IMG/VR virus record: IMGVR_UViG_3300006072_000042 | Location: 1-24,495 of that record | From: a virus | Direction: 5' to 3' (one strand) | DNA length: 24,495 nt | In this document: positions 12,330-20,664 of the stretch, piece after piece | Layout: each line of letters starts with the position of its first letter | Position numbering within the stretch: the stretch's first letter is position 1 | Notes under the pieces: model-generated | Databases searched by the model: none | The model's input: the letters and a program-made list of their open reading frames with translations, nothing else | What the model was told of the DNA's origin: nothing | Position numbers and translations under genes: made by a program

Positions 12330-13118
12330 TTACACCTGAGTTGAGGTTGCGCTTTGGGGTACAACTTGACCATAACCGGGCTGTTGACTATTAGTATAAG
12401 TATTGGGGTTTAACAATGTAGCCAAGTAATTAAGTTGACTAGGCGCTGTTAAGTTTGATGTTGCCCCTGTTATACCTTGACCAATTGCGTTGGCAGCGCC
12501 TACAGTACCTGCTGCCTGTGCGTTAGCAGCGCCTACACCCAACTGGGCTATGTTAGTGGCGTTGCCTGTAGCAAGGTTAGACAACCCTGTAACAGCGTTT
12601 TGACCAATCCCTGCTATGCCAGCAAGTCGGTTATAAATGTTGGTTTGTTGTGTTTGACCTTGGTTAAACGCTTGTCCTTGTTGCGTCATGTAATTGTTCA
12701 AAGCATTTTGATATGCGCCTTGTGCAGTATTTTGCGTGTAGTCTTCTAGACCTTTTAACGCATTACCACCAATCAAACCGCCAGTCGCATTGTTAGCCAA
12801 ATTGGTCGCTGCCTGACCTTGTTGCAATTGGAACTGGTAATTAGGTGCTAAATTAGCGTTCAGGTCTTGAGCCGTGAATGGCTGATAAGTGGCCTGTGGT
12901 GTTGTTAAATATTGATTCTGAGCATTCAATCCAGCCAAGCCTTGTGCCCCAGTTTGCTGATAAGGAGCATAATTGGGCGCTAGGTTTTGATAATTGGTTT
13001 GTAATTGCTGTTGAGCATTAGAAGCCGCTTGTGCTTGCGTATTGGCAGCAGACTTTGATGCCTGAGAGCCAATTAAGGCACTTCCGATTGTTGCTGCTGC
13101 TAGATATGCAAATGGCAT
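12330..13118 (-). CDS. gp7-like DNA transfer (ejection) protein, 262 aa
   Basis: The product begins MPFAYLAAATIGSALIGSQA, an Ala/Gly-rich hydrophobic helix, followed by SKSAANTQAQAASNAQQQLQ and then APYQQTGAQGLAGL, a pattern typical of phage DNA-transfer proteins of the P22 gp7 kind. The rest is Gln/Asn/Ala-rich with a TGGLIGGNAL segment and repeated helical segments. Such proteins are packaged in the head and ejected to form a conduit for DNA. The ribosome binding site AGGAG lies 6 bases before the ATG, partly in the end of the cupin gene. Confidence 0.72.
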   Translation of the reverse strand: MPFAYLAAATIGSALIGSQASKSAANTQAQAASNAQQQLQTNYQNLAPNYAPYQQTGAQGLAGLNAQNQYLTTPQATYQPFTAQDLNANLAPNYQFQLQQGQAATNLANNATGGLIGGNALKGLEDYTQNTAQGAYQNALNNYMTQQGQAFNQGQTQQTNIYNRLAGIAGIGQNAVTGLSNLATGNATNIAQLGVGAANAQAAGTVGAANAIGQGITGATSNLTAPSQLNYLATLLNPNTYTNSQQPGYGQVVPQSATSTQV

Positions 13119-13120
13119 AA

Positions 13121-13456
13121 TTAACTCCTATAAATCAAAAAATCATCGACATTTTCAGTTTCATCTGTCGCATGAATACAAAACCATACAGAATCTTCTA
13201 ATGCTTCTATTGAATGATTTTTTTCTGCTTCAATAGTAATACAAAATGGCGCAGTTACTTCTTTATTATAGTCTTCTGTAGTAATTTTGACCCTACCTTT
13301 TGCCAGAATTGACAGGTGTGAATAGTGGTGTTTGTGCATCCCAGCGACAAATCCTTTGGGGATAATCATTTGCTTAGAGTACAACCCATCGGCAAATGTG
13401 TGGCCGACTTCTGGATTGATCTCAAAAACACCTTCTAATTCTTTGTTGTAATTCAT
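13121..13456 (-). CDS. Small single-domain cupin, 111 aa
   Basis: Residues 35-65 hold a cupin motif: GFVAGMHKHHYSHLSILAKG, with His41, His43 (or His44) and His47 placed to bind a metal and Gly54 closing the strand. A second conserved-looking stretch has His81 and His95 near the end of the beta barrel. Cupins range from enzymes to sugar- or small-molecule-binding domains; no substrate is evident. It sits between a small structural gene and the gp7-like gene and is ATGA-coupled upstream, so it is expressed with virion genes. It may be a late-expressed enzyme or a virion or assembly factor. Confidence 0.75.
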   Translation of the reverse strand: MNYNKELEGVFEINPEVGHTFADGLYSKQMIIPKGFVAGMHKHHYSHLSILAKGRVKITTEDYNKEVTAPFCITIEAEKNHSIEALEDSVWFCIHATDETENVDDFLIYRS

Positions 13457-13674
13457 AGGTTGTAATAAGGTACTTTGTACTGTTTACCATTGACTGTGAC
13501 TTGCATATAACCGACTGGGCTAGATGGAAGCGCTGGGGTTGTTATAGTCGAGCTAAAGTTCACCATATTCAAAAAGAACTGCTGCCAAGGGCGTGTAGGT
13601 CTTTTAGAACTAGCATCTAAGAATTCAGCCTGTGGGTAAGGGTTGGTCTGGGGTGAACCATAGGTGTTAGCCAT
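13453..13674 (-). CDS. Small virion-associated protein, 73 aa
   Basis: The product contains YPQAEFLDASSKRPTRPWQQ, then FFLNMVN, and ends MQVTVNGKQYKVPYYNL. The TRPWxxFF and xxVNGxxYKxPxY pieces look like a small phage structural or tail-associated protein. Its start overlaps the gp10-like stop as TAATG, and its stop overlaps the cupin start as ATGA. The exact role is unknown; a neck or tail component is inferred from context. Confidence 0.6.
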   Translation of the reverse strand: MANTYGSPQTNPYPQAEFLDASSKRPTRPWQQFFLNMVNFSSTITTPALPSSPVGYMQVTVNGKQYKVPYYNL

Positions 13675-16600
13675 TAGTTCTCCCCTTGGGTCGCTTTAAG
13701 GTTAGCCGACACAATCGTTGCGTTGACTGGATCAGTTACCACCACCTCAAAAATCTTATCCCTAGACCATCCCAAACGTCTCCAAATGGCACGATTCTTG
13801 TATTTGCCAATTTTACCAATGCTGACCCAATGCTCCTTAGACCATGTTGAGCCACCATCGTTAGACCACCTGAGCATTGCTTTAGGATCAACGCCTTGTG
13901 AGCCTTCAAAAGCAGGGCTAGGAATGTTGTACTTTGGAAACTGAAGTGTTAACGCATTGAGCAAAGCCGTAGCAGTTTGTGCGCTAGTCACATTGTGATT
14001 GGCTGTGTACTGCGTAGGATACCCACCAGAGCCGTTTGTTGGCGTTCCTAGCGTGACTTGCGTAGTCGTAACCCGATTGGTCAAAGCAGTCGTTAAATTG
14101 GCTGCAAAGGGCTGAATTGACGTTGGGGGCGCTAGTGTGTCGTTGGTGTTGTACCAAATGTAGAAATGACATTTATTCGTGTAAAAGGTAGGAATAGATT
14201 CCCAACTTGTTAGCGAATAATATGGACTTGCAGCCAATGGCGTTGAGTTAGCCGTGTAAGTGTTGATCAGTCCAACTCCGAATGATCCAATAGGATTCGT
14301 AGCGTCACCAGCACCGACTGTCACCAAGTTCATTGGGCCATAAAGATTCATGCAAGCAGTTGGCCATGTTCCATTGGATTGAGCTTGGGCTATTGTGCCT
14401 TGTAGAGCCAAATAACCGCCTGCGCTGTTACCTGCCACCATCAAACCAAACTGAGCCACTTGTTGTTGTAGGCTAGTCCACAATGCGTTTTGGCTAGGCG
14501 CTGCTGAAGATGCGCCAGGGTTTAACAAGAAGTTAATCACTTGTGCAATGTCGTTAACGTCATTCGGATAGTCACCTGATGGCGTTAGTCTGTAATTAGC
14601 AGAAATAACAACGTAATTGGCCAAAACTATCGGATTGTAGATAGCTGTGTCGCTCGCTTTGTCACCGCCCGACCATCCACCGCCATGAATCCATAGGACT
14701 ACACCATTGGGCATTTGGCCATTCTTGTTGACCACATCCCATGAAGCAGGACTAATAATGTCTACTTTTTGGAGTGAATCAGTCCCATAGGGGATATCTG
14801 ATATTGTTGCGCCTAGAGCTGGAGCACCTAAAGAAACTCCTGAAAAAGAATATGGAGAACTGGAGACCAGAGTAGTGCCTTGACCTGTTTGAGTATTTCC
14901 ACTTATTGCATATCCTGAAATGGCAATACCTGCTATACCTGAAGAGGTATAACTAGCATTGGGGGTTGATAATCCCACGCCTGGCTGAAACTGAATCTGC
15001 AATTCTTCAAAATATTGACGTTGCAAATCAGAAACTAGGTGTGGTGCTCTTCTTAATCTTCTAATTTCTTGGCCGTTTTCTGTGTAATTACTAGGGTCTA
15101 ATAAATAGATATTTCCATTCTGATAGTCCCCAACGTACACAAATCCATTAAATACCGCAGAACAATTACCTCGATGACGATGGTAGACATTGTTATTGTC
15201 GACCGATAGCATTTTGTGCCACATTCCTGTCGTGTTATCCCACACCCAAGTTAAATCTAAACTAGGGAATGTAATAACATAACACTCGTGACCTTCTAGC
15301 TGATAAGTCCAAGCAATTGCGTCTGAGATATTTTGGTTAACCAAAGTTTGCTCAACTGCGTGGGTAGATATCCTAGTTGGCACATAGCCGTTCATCATGA
15401 CGATTTGGCCTTGACCACGCTGATTTCTAGATAGGTAAGCAAATGAGTTACCAACCCTAGAGACCGAGAATTTGGCAATAATGCCGTGTTGAGTTGATGT
15501 GCCAGGTATTCTTTGGAATGGGAAAGGGAATGAACCCACATCCACCCAAACCTCGCTAGACACCTCACCGAGTAGGTAAATCTCACGATGGTCAACAATC
15601 AAAGACACCAAATTATCAGGTGCGCCATCTTTACTAGAGAATTGTAAAGGTGCAGATAACGGGCTTAAAAGGTTACTAGAGCCAAATTGTTGCGTGTTAG
15701 GCCTGTTGTAAACAAATATGTTGTCTACGATGTCCACCACATCAGCGCCAGTAAATGCGCCATCTGTGCTTGGCAATACTGAAAACGCATAAGCCGTCAT
15801 GGTTGACGAATTACCCAAAGGAGAAATGTTGGCTAAAGCTGATGCCCCACCCGTACCGCTGAAACTCAACGCTGGGTTAGAAGTGTAAAAAGAGCCACCA
15901 TTGGCTATTGAATAATCGTTATTTAAGCCAAAAGTGAGCGTAATGGTAGCGTTTTTACCTGTTCCACCGCTAAATGACGCTGCACCCGTTGGAGCTTGTG
16001 TGTACGTTCCAACATTAACAATTGAAACACCAGTAATGACACCGCTAGATACTGTTGTCACTTTGAGTTGGCAAGCAGTCGTATATGTGCCACCAAAAGC
16101 CGTAATGATGTCACCGACTGTGTAACCCGTGCCACCTGATGTGATGCTTGTGCTCACAATCCCAATAGAGTTCCATGTCACCGATGCTATCGTGCCACCA
16201 TAGCCAGGGTTAGCGACTGTAACTGTAGGGGGTGTTGTATAACCTGATCCAGCGCTTAATAGGTTAATTGCTGTCACGCTACCATTAGAAACATAATTAT
16301 TAATGGAATACAAACCCAAACCATTAGCAGAAGTAGGTACTGATGTAATGATCGTGTTGGGGGGTATATTTGTGCCTGTGACGGCTTGACCAACCACCAA
16401 AGGCCCTGAAATGATGCCTGTGACGTTGATCTGATACCCTGAGACGTTACCAATAAACGATGTGGTAATAAAGGTGCTGATATAAATACTATATCTATTT
16501 ACCCCGTCTGTGATCATTACATACAGGCCATTGTCAGCAATACCGACTCGACCTGTTGTGGTTGTTAGGCTACCTAGACTGAACGTGTTACCAGAAGTGT

Positions 16601-16850
16601 CAATTGCGTACACGTTAGCGCCACATATCGCTATCAGGTACTTACCACCAGATATGGTGCGTAGTCCTCGAATCTCAGCGTTGCCTAAATTGGTGAATAA
16701 GGTAAGACCAGGTGTAGGGTAGAGAGCAACAACACCTCTTTGGCCTGGTTGCTTAAGTGGGTCAACTTCAGGCCGAAAGTTAATACACTCCTGATCATCT
16801 TGGTAGATTGATGGAGAAGTGTACGATGGGCCAACAAACCCAAAGTCCAT
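13674..16850 (-). CDS. P22 gp10-like tail-hub/DNA-stabilisation protein with inserted esterase domain
   Basis: The 1058-residue protein begins MDFGFVGPSYTSPSIYQDDQ with ECINFRPEVDP and YPTPGL, and ends with AMLRWSNDGGSTWSKEHW and WRRLGWSRDKIFEVVVTDP: the two conserved ends of gp10-like packaged-DNA stabilisation proteins, which form the hub closing the portal channel in P22. Residues about 365-626 are the beta-propeller-like body. Two foreign blocks expand it. Residues about 131-345 contain a small beta module and Gly-rich repeats such as GSGYTTPPTVTV and GGTGYTVGD. Residues about 627-985 are an alpha/beta hydrolase with HGGGW (722-726), GNSAGG (807-812), Asp904 and His952. P22 gp10 is about 470 residues, so this is more than twice the usual length. 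It overlaps both neighbours as TAATG. Confidence 0.85.
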   Translation of the reverse strand: MDFGFVGPSYTSPSIYQDDQECINFRPEVDPLKQPGQRGVVALYPTPGLTLFTNLGNAEIRGLRTISGGKYLIAICGANVYAIDTSGNTFSLGSLTTTTGRVGIADNGLYVMITDGVNRYSIYISTFITTSFIGNVSGYQINVTGIISGPLVVGQAVTGTNIPPNTIITSVPTSANGLGLYSINNYVSNGSVTAINLLSAGSGYTTPPTVTVANPGYGGTIASVTWNSIGIVSTSITSGGTGYTVGDIITAFGGTYTTACQLKVTTVSSGVITGVSIVNVGTYTQAPTGAASFSGGTGKNATITLTFGLNNDYSIANGGSFYTSNPALSFSGTGGASALANISPLGNSSTMTAYAFSVLPSTDGAFTGADVVDIVDNIFVYNRPNTQQFGSSNLLSPLSAPLQFSSKDGAPDNLVSLIVDHREIYLLGEVSSEVWVDVGSFPFPFQRIPGTSTQHGIIAKFSVSRVGNSFAYLSRNQRGQGQIVMMNGYVPTRISTHAVEQTLVNQNISDAIAWTYQLEGHECYVITFPSLDLTWVWDNTTGMWHKMLSVDNNNVYHRHRGNCSAVFNGFVYVGDYQNGNIYLLDPSNYTENGQEIRRLRRAPHLVSDLQRQYFEELQIQFQPGVGLSTPNASYTSSGIAGIAISGYAISGNTQTGQGTTLVSSSPYSFSGVSLGAPALGATISDIPYGTDSLQKVDIISPASWDVVNKNGQMPNGVVLWIHGGGWSGGDKASDTAIYNPIVLANYVVISANYRLTPSGDYPNDVNDIAQVINFLLNPGASSAAPSQNALWTSLQQQVAQFGLMVAGNSAGGYLALQGTIAQAQSNGTWPTACMNLYGPMNLVTVGAGDATNPIGSFGVGLINTYTANSTPLAASPYYSLTSWESIPTFYTNKCHFYIWYNTNDTLAPPTSIQPFAANLTTALTNRVTTTQVTLGTPTNGSGGYPTQYTANHNVTSAQTATALLNALTLQFPKYNIPSPAFEGSQGVDPKAMLRWSNDGGSTWSKEHWVSIGKIGKYKNRAIWRRLGWSRDKIFEVVVTDPVNATIVSANLKATQGEN
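13896..14972 (-). other. Inserted alpha/beta-hydrolase (esterase/deacetylase-like) domain
   Basis: Within the gp10-like protein, a low-complexity linker (residues about 627-675) leads into a hydrolase fold: DIPYGTDSLQKVDIISP (685-701), oxyanion-hole motif HGGGW (722-726), ANYRLTP (751-757), nucleophile elbow GNSAGG with Ser809 (codon 14424-14426), Asp904 in NTNDTLAPP and His952 in NHNVTS. These are the ordered elements of carboxylesterase/feruloyl-esterase-type enzymes. Immediately after it the conserved gp10 C-terminus resumes at DPKAMLRWSN (988-997). A role in deacetylating host surface polysaccharide is inference. Confidence 0.85.
16272..16460 (-). other. Small beta module inserted in the gp10-like protein
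   Basis: Residues about 131-193 read FIGNVSGYQINVTGIISG, then VTGTNIPPNTIIT and a Gly-Leu-Tyr segment. The same order of motifs (F-[VI]-G-x-[IV]-S-G, V-T-x-I-x-S-G, G-T-x-I-x-P-x-T-x-I, G-x-Y) occurs at residues 78-147 of the gp4-like protein. It appears to be a transferable beta-sandwich decoration. Confidence 0.55.
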
Positions 16851-18763
16851 TATAGGCCTGCCTTTGCAATGAGTTCTTGTACTGCTTGGATCAAATATAC
16901 CATGACAAAACTATTATCAACAGTCTGATAAACAGGTTTGCCGTTTTCATCTACCGCTGTTGCACTACCATTGACCGCTGTGGGAACTACCGCTTGGAGT
17001 TCGTCAGCAATAAAGCCAACGTCTGCTTCATTGCTAGAAATCCACTTAAATGAGCGTGGTGTCAAAGCCTTGATCTTAGAAATACCTACGCCAGACGATA
17101 GTGTTTCAATGTCAGTTTTTAGCCTACGATCTGAAGTTGTTCCATAGGTTGTAGTTGAACCATTTGTGCTAATTGCACCTACTGGAGTAATTGAACTAGG
17201 TGATCCATAACCAAAGAAAATAAGGTTACTGCTTGTACTAGCCACCACCGCAGCGATAGCGTTACTTGAAGAACTGCTTACATACGCACCAAAAGCATTA
17301 CTTGAAGACGCCGTGGATTGTGTGTACAACTCTACAGTATTGGCAAATGTACTAGCCGAACCAAAGTAAGATGCGCCTGTAATCGCCAAGCCGCCTGAAT
17401 AACTGTTACCGACCGCACAAACCGATGCTAGGCTAGGTACAGTTCCTGTAGGCGTTGTCCATTGCCCATTGTTGTTCAAGAAAGTCGATGTATTGCCAGC
17501 AGGAGCAGAAATACCATAACCATTCCAATTAAACGTGCTAGACAAGTACAAATTAGACCAAGCATAACCTGATGCCCCAAGGGTCAGAGCATTGTTACTA
17601 GCAGGAATAAATGAAGAGTTGTACAAGTAAACTTGAGTCGTATTGTTTCCAATACCGATAGTGCTTGCTGACGCTCCGATTCCATAAGTAGTACCAGCAG
17701 GGCCACTAGATGAAACCCCAACACCCACACCACCGAATGTAGAGTTAGTCGTAGTTGTGATACCGCCTGAATAAGTGCTACCAGCAGTCGCTACTTGTTG
17801 CAAAGTAGGTGTCGCTGCCGTCACAGTAGCCCAAGTACCATCACCCCTTAAATAGGTGCTAGAAGACGCTGTGCCAGTTCCTAGGTTAGCTGTGGGCACT
17901 TGGCCTGACCAACTAACAGAAAGCGTGCCATTAGACGTTAAAGGGCTACCAGAGACTGAGAATCCTGTTGGCATTGATAGACCAACTGAGGTCAAACCAG
18001 TACCTGAACCGCTTGGTACAACCCATGAGCCTTGGTTGTTCAAGAACTTAGTAGCATCGCCTGTAGATGTATTAGGTGCTGTTATTGTCGCATTGTTCCA
18101 ATAAAACGTACCAGCTACACCCAAAGATGACCACAATGAAGCAGGAGCACCCAAAGCAATACCGCTATTACTTGATGATCCATTGGAGTAAGGTAAGAAA
18201 GCAGCGCCTGATAAAAGAACTGTGTAAGGTGTGCTTCCACCAAAGTTGCTTTGGATACCGACATAATTACCAGTTGAAGTAATACCATATACAGTAGTAC
18301 CTGATGGAGCATTTAGCTGGTTACCAATACCTACACCACCAAATGATGCGTTACCAGTTAAGGTGTTAGACCAAATGCCATCACCACGCACAAAGGATGC
18401 GTTATTAGGTGTTCCACTAGCTAGATTAGCCACAGGAATTTGACCTGACCAAGTAAGTGCCAAAGTTCCACTTGTCGTAATGGGTGAGCCTGAGACTGCT
18501 AAACCTGTTGGGACACTAAGAGCAACTGAAGTAACTGTGCCACTTCCACCACCACCGCCTGATGGGGTTGCCCAAGTACCATCGTTTCTTAGAAATGTGG
18601 TTGTTGAACCTGTGGGAGCTGCAATAGAGTATCCACCCCACACCGCTGTTGTGAAAGTGATCGAGTTATTAGGAAAAATGCCGGAATAAACAGTCGAATT
18701 AACATCATTAAGCCACGATGACCTGATAACTGTTGTGCCGTCAATAAATGTAGTAGATGCCAT
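16850..18763 (-). CDS. Tail fibre with C-terminal S74 self-cleaving chaperone
   Basis: The 637-residue product begins [20 protein letters not shown], a virion-attachment-like segment, followed by Ser/Gly/Thr-rich repeats. One repeat unit occurs twice (SVPTGLAVSGSPITTSGTLA and SMPTGFSVSGSPLTSNGTLS, each ending in a WSGQ-P-ANL segment and RGDG-W). Shorter FL-N-G-W units recur four or more times. The last 94 residues are a peptidase S74 intramolecular chaperone with SDRRLKTDI (Ser544, Lys549), TPRSFKW and DVGFIADELQAVVP. S74 domains trimerise the fibre and then cleave themselves off just before the Ser. It overlaps the neighbouring genes as TAATG and is a likely receptor-binding fibre. Confidence 0.88.
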   Translation of the reverse strand: MASTTFIDGTTVIRSSWLNDVNSTVYSGIFPNNSITFTTAVWGGYSIAAPTGSTTTFLRNDGTWATPSGGGGGSGTVTSVALSVPTGLAVSGSPITTSGTLALTWSGQIPVANLASGTPNNASFVRGDGIWSNTLTGNASFGGVGIGNQLNAPSGTTVYGITSTGNYVGIQSNFGGSTPYTVLLSGAAFLPYSNGSSSNSGIALGAPASLWSSLGVAGTFYWNNATITAPNTSTGDATKFLNNQGSWVVPSGSGTGLTSVGLSMPTGFSVSGSPLTSNGTLSVSWSGQVPTANLGTGTASSSTYLRGDGTWATVTAATPTLQQVATAGSTYSGGITTTTNSTFGGVGVGVSSSGPAGTTYGIGASASTIGIGNNTTQVYLYNSSFIPASNNALTLGASGYAWSNLYLSSTFNWNGYGISAPAGNTSTFLNNNGQWTTPTGTVPSLASVCAVGNSYSGGLAITGASYFGSASTFANTVELYTQSTASSSNAFGAYVSSSSSNAIAAVVASTSSNLIFFGYGSPSSITPVGAISTNGSTTTYGTTSDRRLKTDIETLSSGVGISKIKALTPRSFKWISSNEADVGFIADELQAVVPTAVNGSATAVDENGKPVYQTVDNSFVMVYLIQAVQELIAKAGL

Positions 18764-19731
18764 TAAATGAAGCCCCCATGTAAGATAAACCCAGCATCCC
18801 TAGTCTTAGTGGATGTGAGTACATTGTCATAACGTGCCAACTGGACAGGTCGCATATTCGTACGCTTAATCGTACTCTTACCTTGGGCAGCGTAACTCTG
18901 AATCATGCCGATTTGGACCGGACTAGCCTTACCATACATAGGCATTAGTCTTTCGGCTAAACACCATCTTAAAGCCATGTTATAGCCTTCTGGAAGTGCC
19001 ATAACGTCATACATGGATGTGTTTCTAGTGAAAATGTTGTCCGCAAACAAATGGACTTCACCTTGCGCTGGGTTAGGCCATAAAAAGATATTGCCCAATA
19101 TTTCTGTGGGTTGATAGTAAACCGCTTTAGGCCAAGGGCCGTTAAGAGTTTTCAAACCGATCATTTCGTACTCTTCAACATTGAGCACAGAAACAGGGTA
19201 ATCTAGTCCACCGCCTGTAATAGCAACCCCATTTGAGGTCGTATTAACACGCACAAAAGCACTATTTAACATAAGTGGGCGCTTATAGTAGCCCACAATC
19301 GTAGTCGATGCGACAGTTTGGCTTACATTAAGTAAGTAAGTGCCCGCTTCCAATACTTGCCCACCAGCGCCTGTGCCAAATCCTACAATGGTCGTGCCTG
19401 GCGTGATGCCAGTTCCACTCAAAACCATGTTCATTGAGACCGCACCGCTATTAATGGATGTGACTGTGAGCACATTTCCACTTATTGAACCTACAAAATT
19501 GGCCTGAATTGTGCCTGTAGGGCCAATGGAGTATTGGGTTTGACCAGGTGTTACGTTAAATACTATTTCTGTCTTGTAAAAGACCATCATAGACTCGTTA
19601 GACCATTGATCTAACATATCTTGCAGCATATCAAAAGCGTCTTGTGCTGCTTCTGGCGTGGGTATTTCGCCAGCTTCTAATGCGCCTATGTCTTTTAACG
19701 CTCTGCTAATGATGTCTATGGGTTGTGTCAT
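18763..19731 (-). CDS. P22 gp4-like tail accessory/adaptor protein with inserted module
   Basis: The product begins [20 protein letters not shown], followed by [20 protein letters not shown] and DQWSNES, the helical start of gp4-like head-tail adaptors. Later [17 protein letters not shown] (205-221) and [17 protein letters not shown] (246-262) are also characteristic. P22 gp4 forms a ring under the portal that joins it to gp10. Residues about 78-147 are an extra beta module ([18 protein letters not shown], then [10 protein letters not shown]) between TIQA and YKRPLML, not present in the usual 160-220 residue proteins. The total of 322 residues is therefore long. The gene lies just before the fibre and gp10-like genes, as expected for neck assembly. 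Confidence 0.8.
   Translation of the reverse strand: MTQPIDIISRALKDIGALEAGEIPTPEAAQDAFDMLQDMLDQWSNESMMVFYKTEIVFNVTPGQTQYSIGPTGTIQANFVGSISGNVLTVTSINSGAVSMNMVLSGTGITPGTTIVGFGTGAGGQVLEAGTYLLNVSQTVASTTIVGYYKRPLMLNSAFVRVNTTSNGVAITGGGLDYPVSVLNVEEYEMIGLKTLNGPWPKAVYYQPTEILGNIFLWPNPAQGEVHLFADNIFTRNTSMYDVMALPEGYNMALRWCLAERLMPMYGKASPVQIGMIQSYAAQGKSTIKRTNMRPVQLARYDNVLTSTKTRDAGFILHGGFI
19291..19503 (-). other. Small beta module inserted in the gp4-like adaptor
   Basis: Residues about 77-147 carry [18 protein letters not shown] and [14 protein letters not shown], then [17 protein letters not shown]. This block interrupts the adaptor between [10 protein letters not shown]-like and YKRPLML segments and shares its motif order with residues 131-193 of the gp10-like protein. 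Confidence 0.55.
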
Positions 19732-19733
19732 CT

Positions 19734-20036
19734 TTATCCACCGAAAGGTTTAAAAGTGTTGAAAACCCAAGGCAAAGCAGTTTTATCCTTTTGCACTAGC
19801 TGTTTTTCTAGGTTAGATTGTATGATATTTACACCATCTTGGGTAGTTTCTGCAATTATCCAATCAATAATATTTTGTTCTTTTACCTCTTTTAAAGGTG
19901 TTTTGAGGACTGGATTTGCAAATTGATGTGTTCCTTGTTGCTCAACTGTGTTTGTGCCATCAGTTAAAGAAACAAAAAACTCAGCATGGGTAATCAAGTC
20001 CCCATCAGTTTCTATTGATAGTATTTTAAAATTCAT
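19734..20036 (-). CDS. Hypothetical tail-region protein, 100 aa
   Basis: The start ATG at 20034-20036 is chosen because it forms ATGA with the upstream stop; a frame from 20051 would add five residues inside that gene. The product begins [20 protein letters not shown] and ends [13 protein letters not shown]. It looks like a beta-rich N-terminus and a helical C-terminal half ([20 protein letters not shown]). Its place between small fibre-associated genes and the gp4-like adaptor suggests a virion or fibre-assembly role; no family was recognised. Confidence 0.65.
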   Translation of the reverse strand: MNFKILSIETDGDLITHAEFFVSLTDGTNTVEQQGTHQFANPVLKTPLKEVKEQNIIDWIIAETTQDGVNIIQSNLEKQLVQKDKTALPWVFNTFKPFGG

Positions 20037-20440
20037 GCAACCAAATCCCATGCTTTAGTGGATTCGTTCCATGTATAACGCTTAGGTGCGTCTGGTGTTC
20101 CTACATCAGTTGGATAAGGAATTGGTGAATCCCATAAGCAAGTTGACTCATTCAAGACCCAAGATGCGTATGGCTTGGGAGGAATGAAAGCATCTCTGCC
20201 AGCGTCATAGGTGTATCCAAGGCCAGCGTAATTCTTACGAAAAGGCGTGCCACCCAATGTGTGAACACCGCCATGCGTGTTGTAACTGGTTTGTTTCCAG
20301 TTGCCACCAATCAATCGTTGGCAAAATGCAATACCAATGGATTCCATGTGATTGCCTTGAGCATCAGCCGTGTCAGCGTCTGCCACCACAATCACTTGGG
20401 TAACAATGTTGTTTGAATCAATTCCTGCAAAATGTGCCAT
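20033..20440 (-). CDS. Tail-associated structural protein, 135 aa
   Basis: The product (MAHFAGIDSNNIVTQVIVVA ...) has the pattern seen in small cyanophage- and aquatic-phage structural proteins: FCQRLIGGNWKQTSY, then RKNYAGLGYTYDAGRDAFIP, PPKPYASWVLNESTCLW and KRYTWNESTKAW. It is beta-rich and Tyr/Trp-rich and probably decorates a tail fibre or baseplate. Two adjacent ATGs exist (20443 and 20440); the second is preferred because GGGGGAAG is better spaced from it. The stop overlaps the next gene as ATGA. Confidence 0.72.
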   Translation of the reverse strand: MAHFAGIDSNNIVTQVIVVADADTADAQGNHMESIGIAFCQRLIGGNWKQTSYNTHGGVHTLGGTPFRKNYAGLGYTYDAGRDAFIPPKPYASWVLNESTCLWDSPIPYPTDVGTPDAPKRYTWNESTKAWDLVA

Positions 20441-20664
20441 CATCTTCCCCCTAATTCTTTAATCTGTTCGTCAGTCCAAATGGTATTGATTGAGTCTTCA
20501 AAAGCCTTTATCTTTTCCATTGTTGCATCTATTTCTTCCCATGTTGGACATGGTCTTGGATCATCCCAAATGGTAATGTCACGATTGCTAATCTGCCAAG
20601 TAGCATTTGGTCTAAGTAATTGCATGGCAGAATCAATGCCATAGAGTTGATAAATTTTTACCAT
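20440..20664 (-). CDS. Small tail protein resembling XkdW-type proteins, 74 aa
   Basis: The product contains LLRPNATWQISN, WDDPRPCPTWEEIDATMEKI and ends WTDEQIKELGGR. A beta hairpin containing 'LLRPNATW' followed by 'PTWEEI' and a helix is a recurring layout of small phage proteins near tail fibres, tentatively XkdW-like. Its start overlaps the end of the glycine-rich gene by 7 bases. Confidence 0.62.
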   Translation of the reverse strand: MVKIYQLYGIDSAMQLLRPNATWQISNRDITIWDDPRPCPTWEEIDATMEKIKAFEDSINTIWTDEQIKELGGR

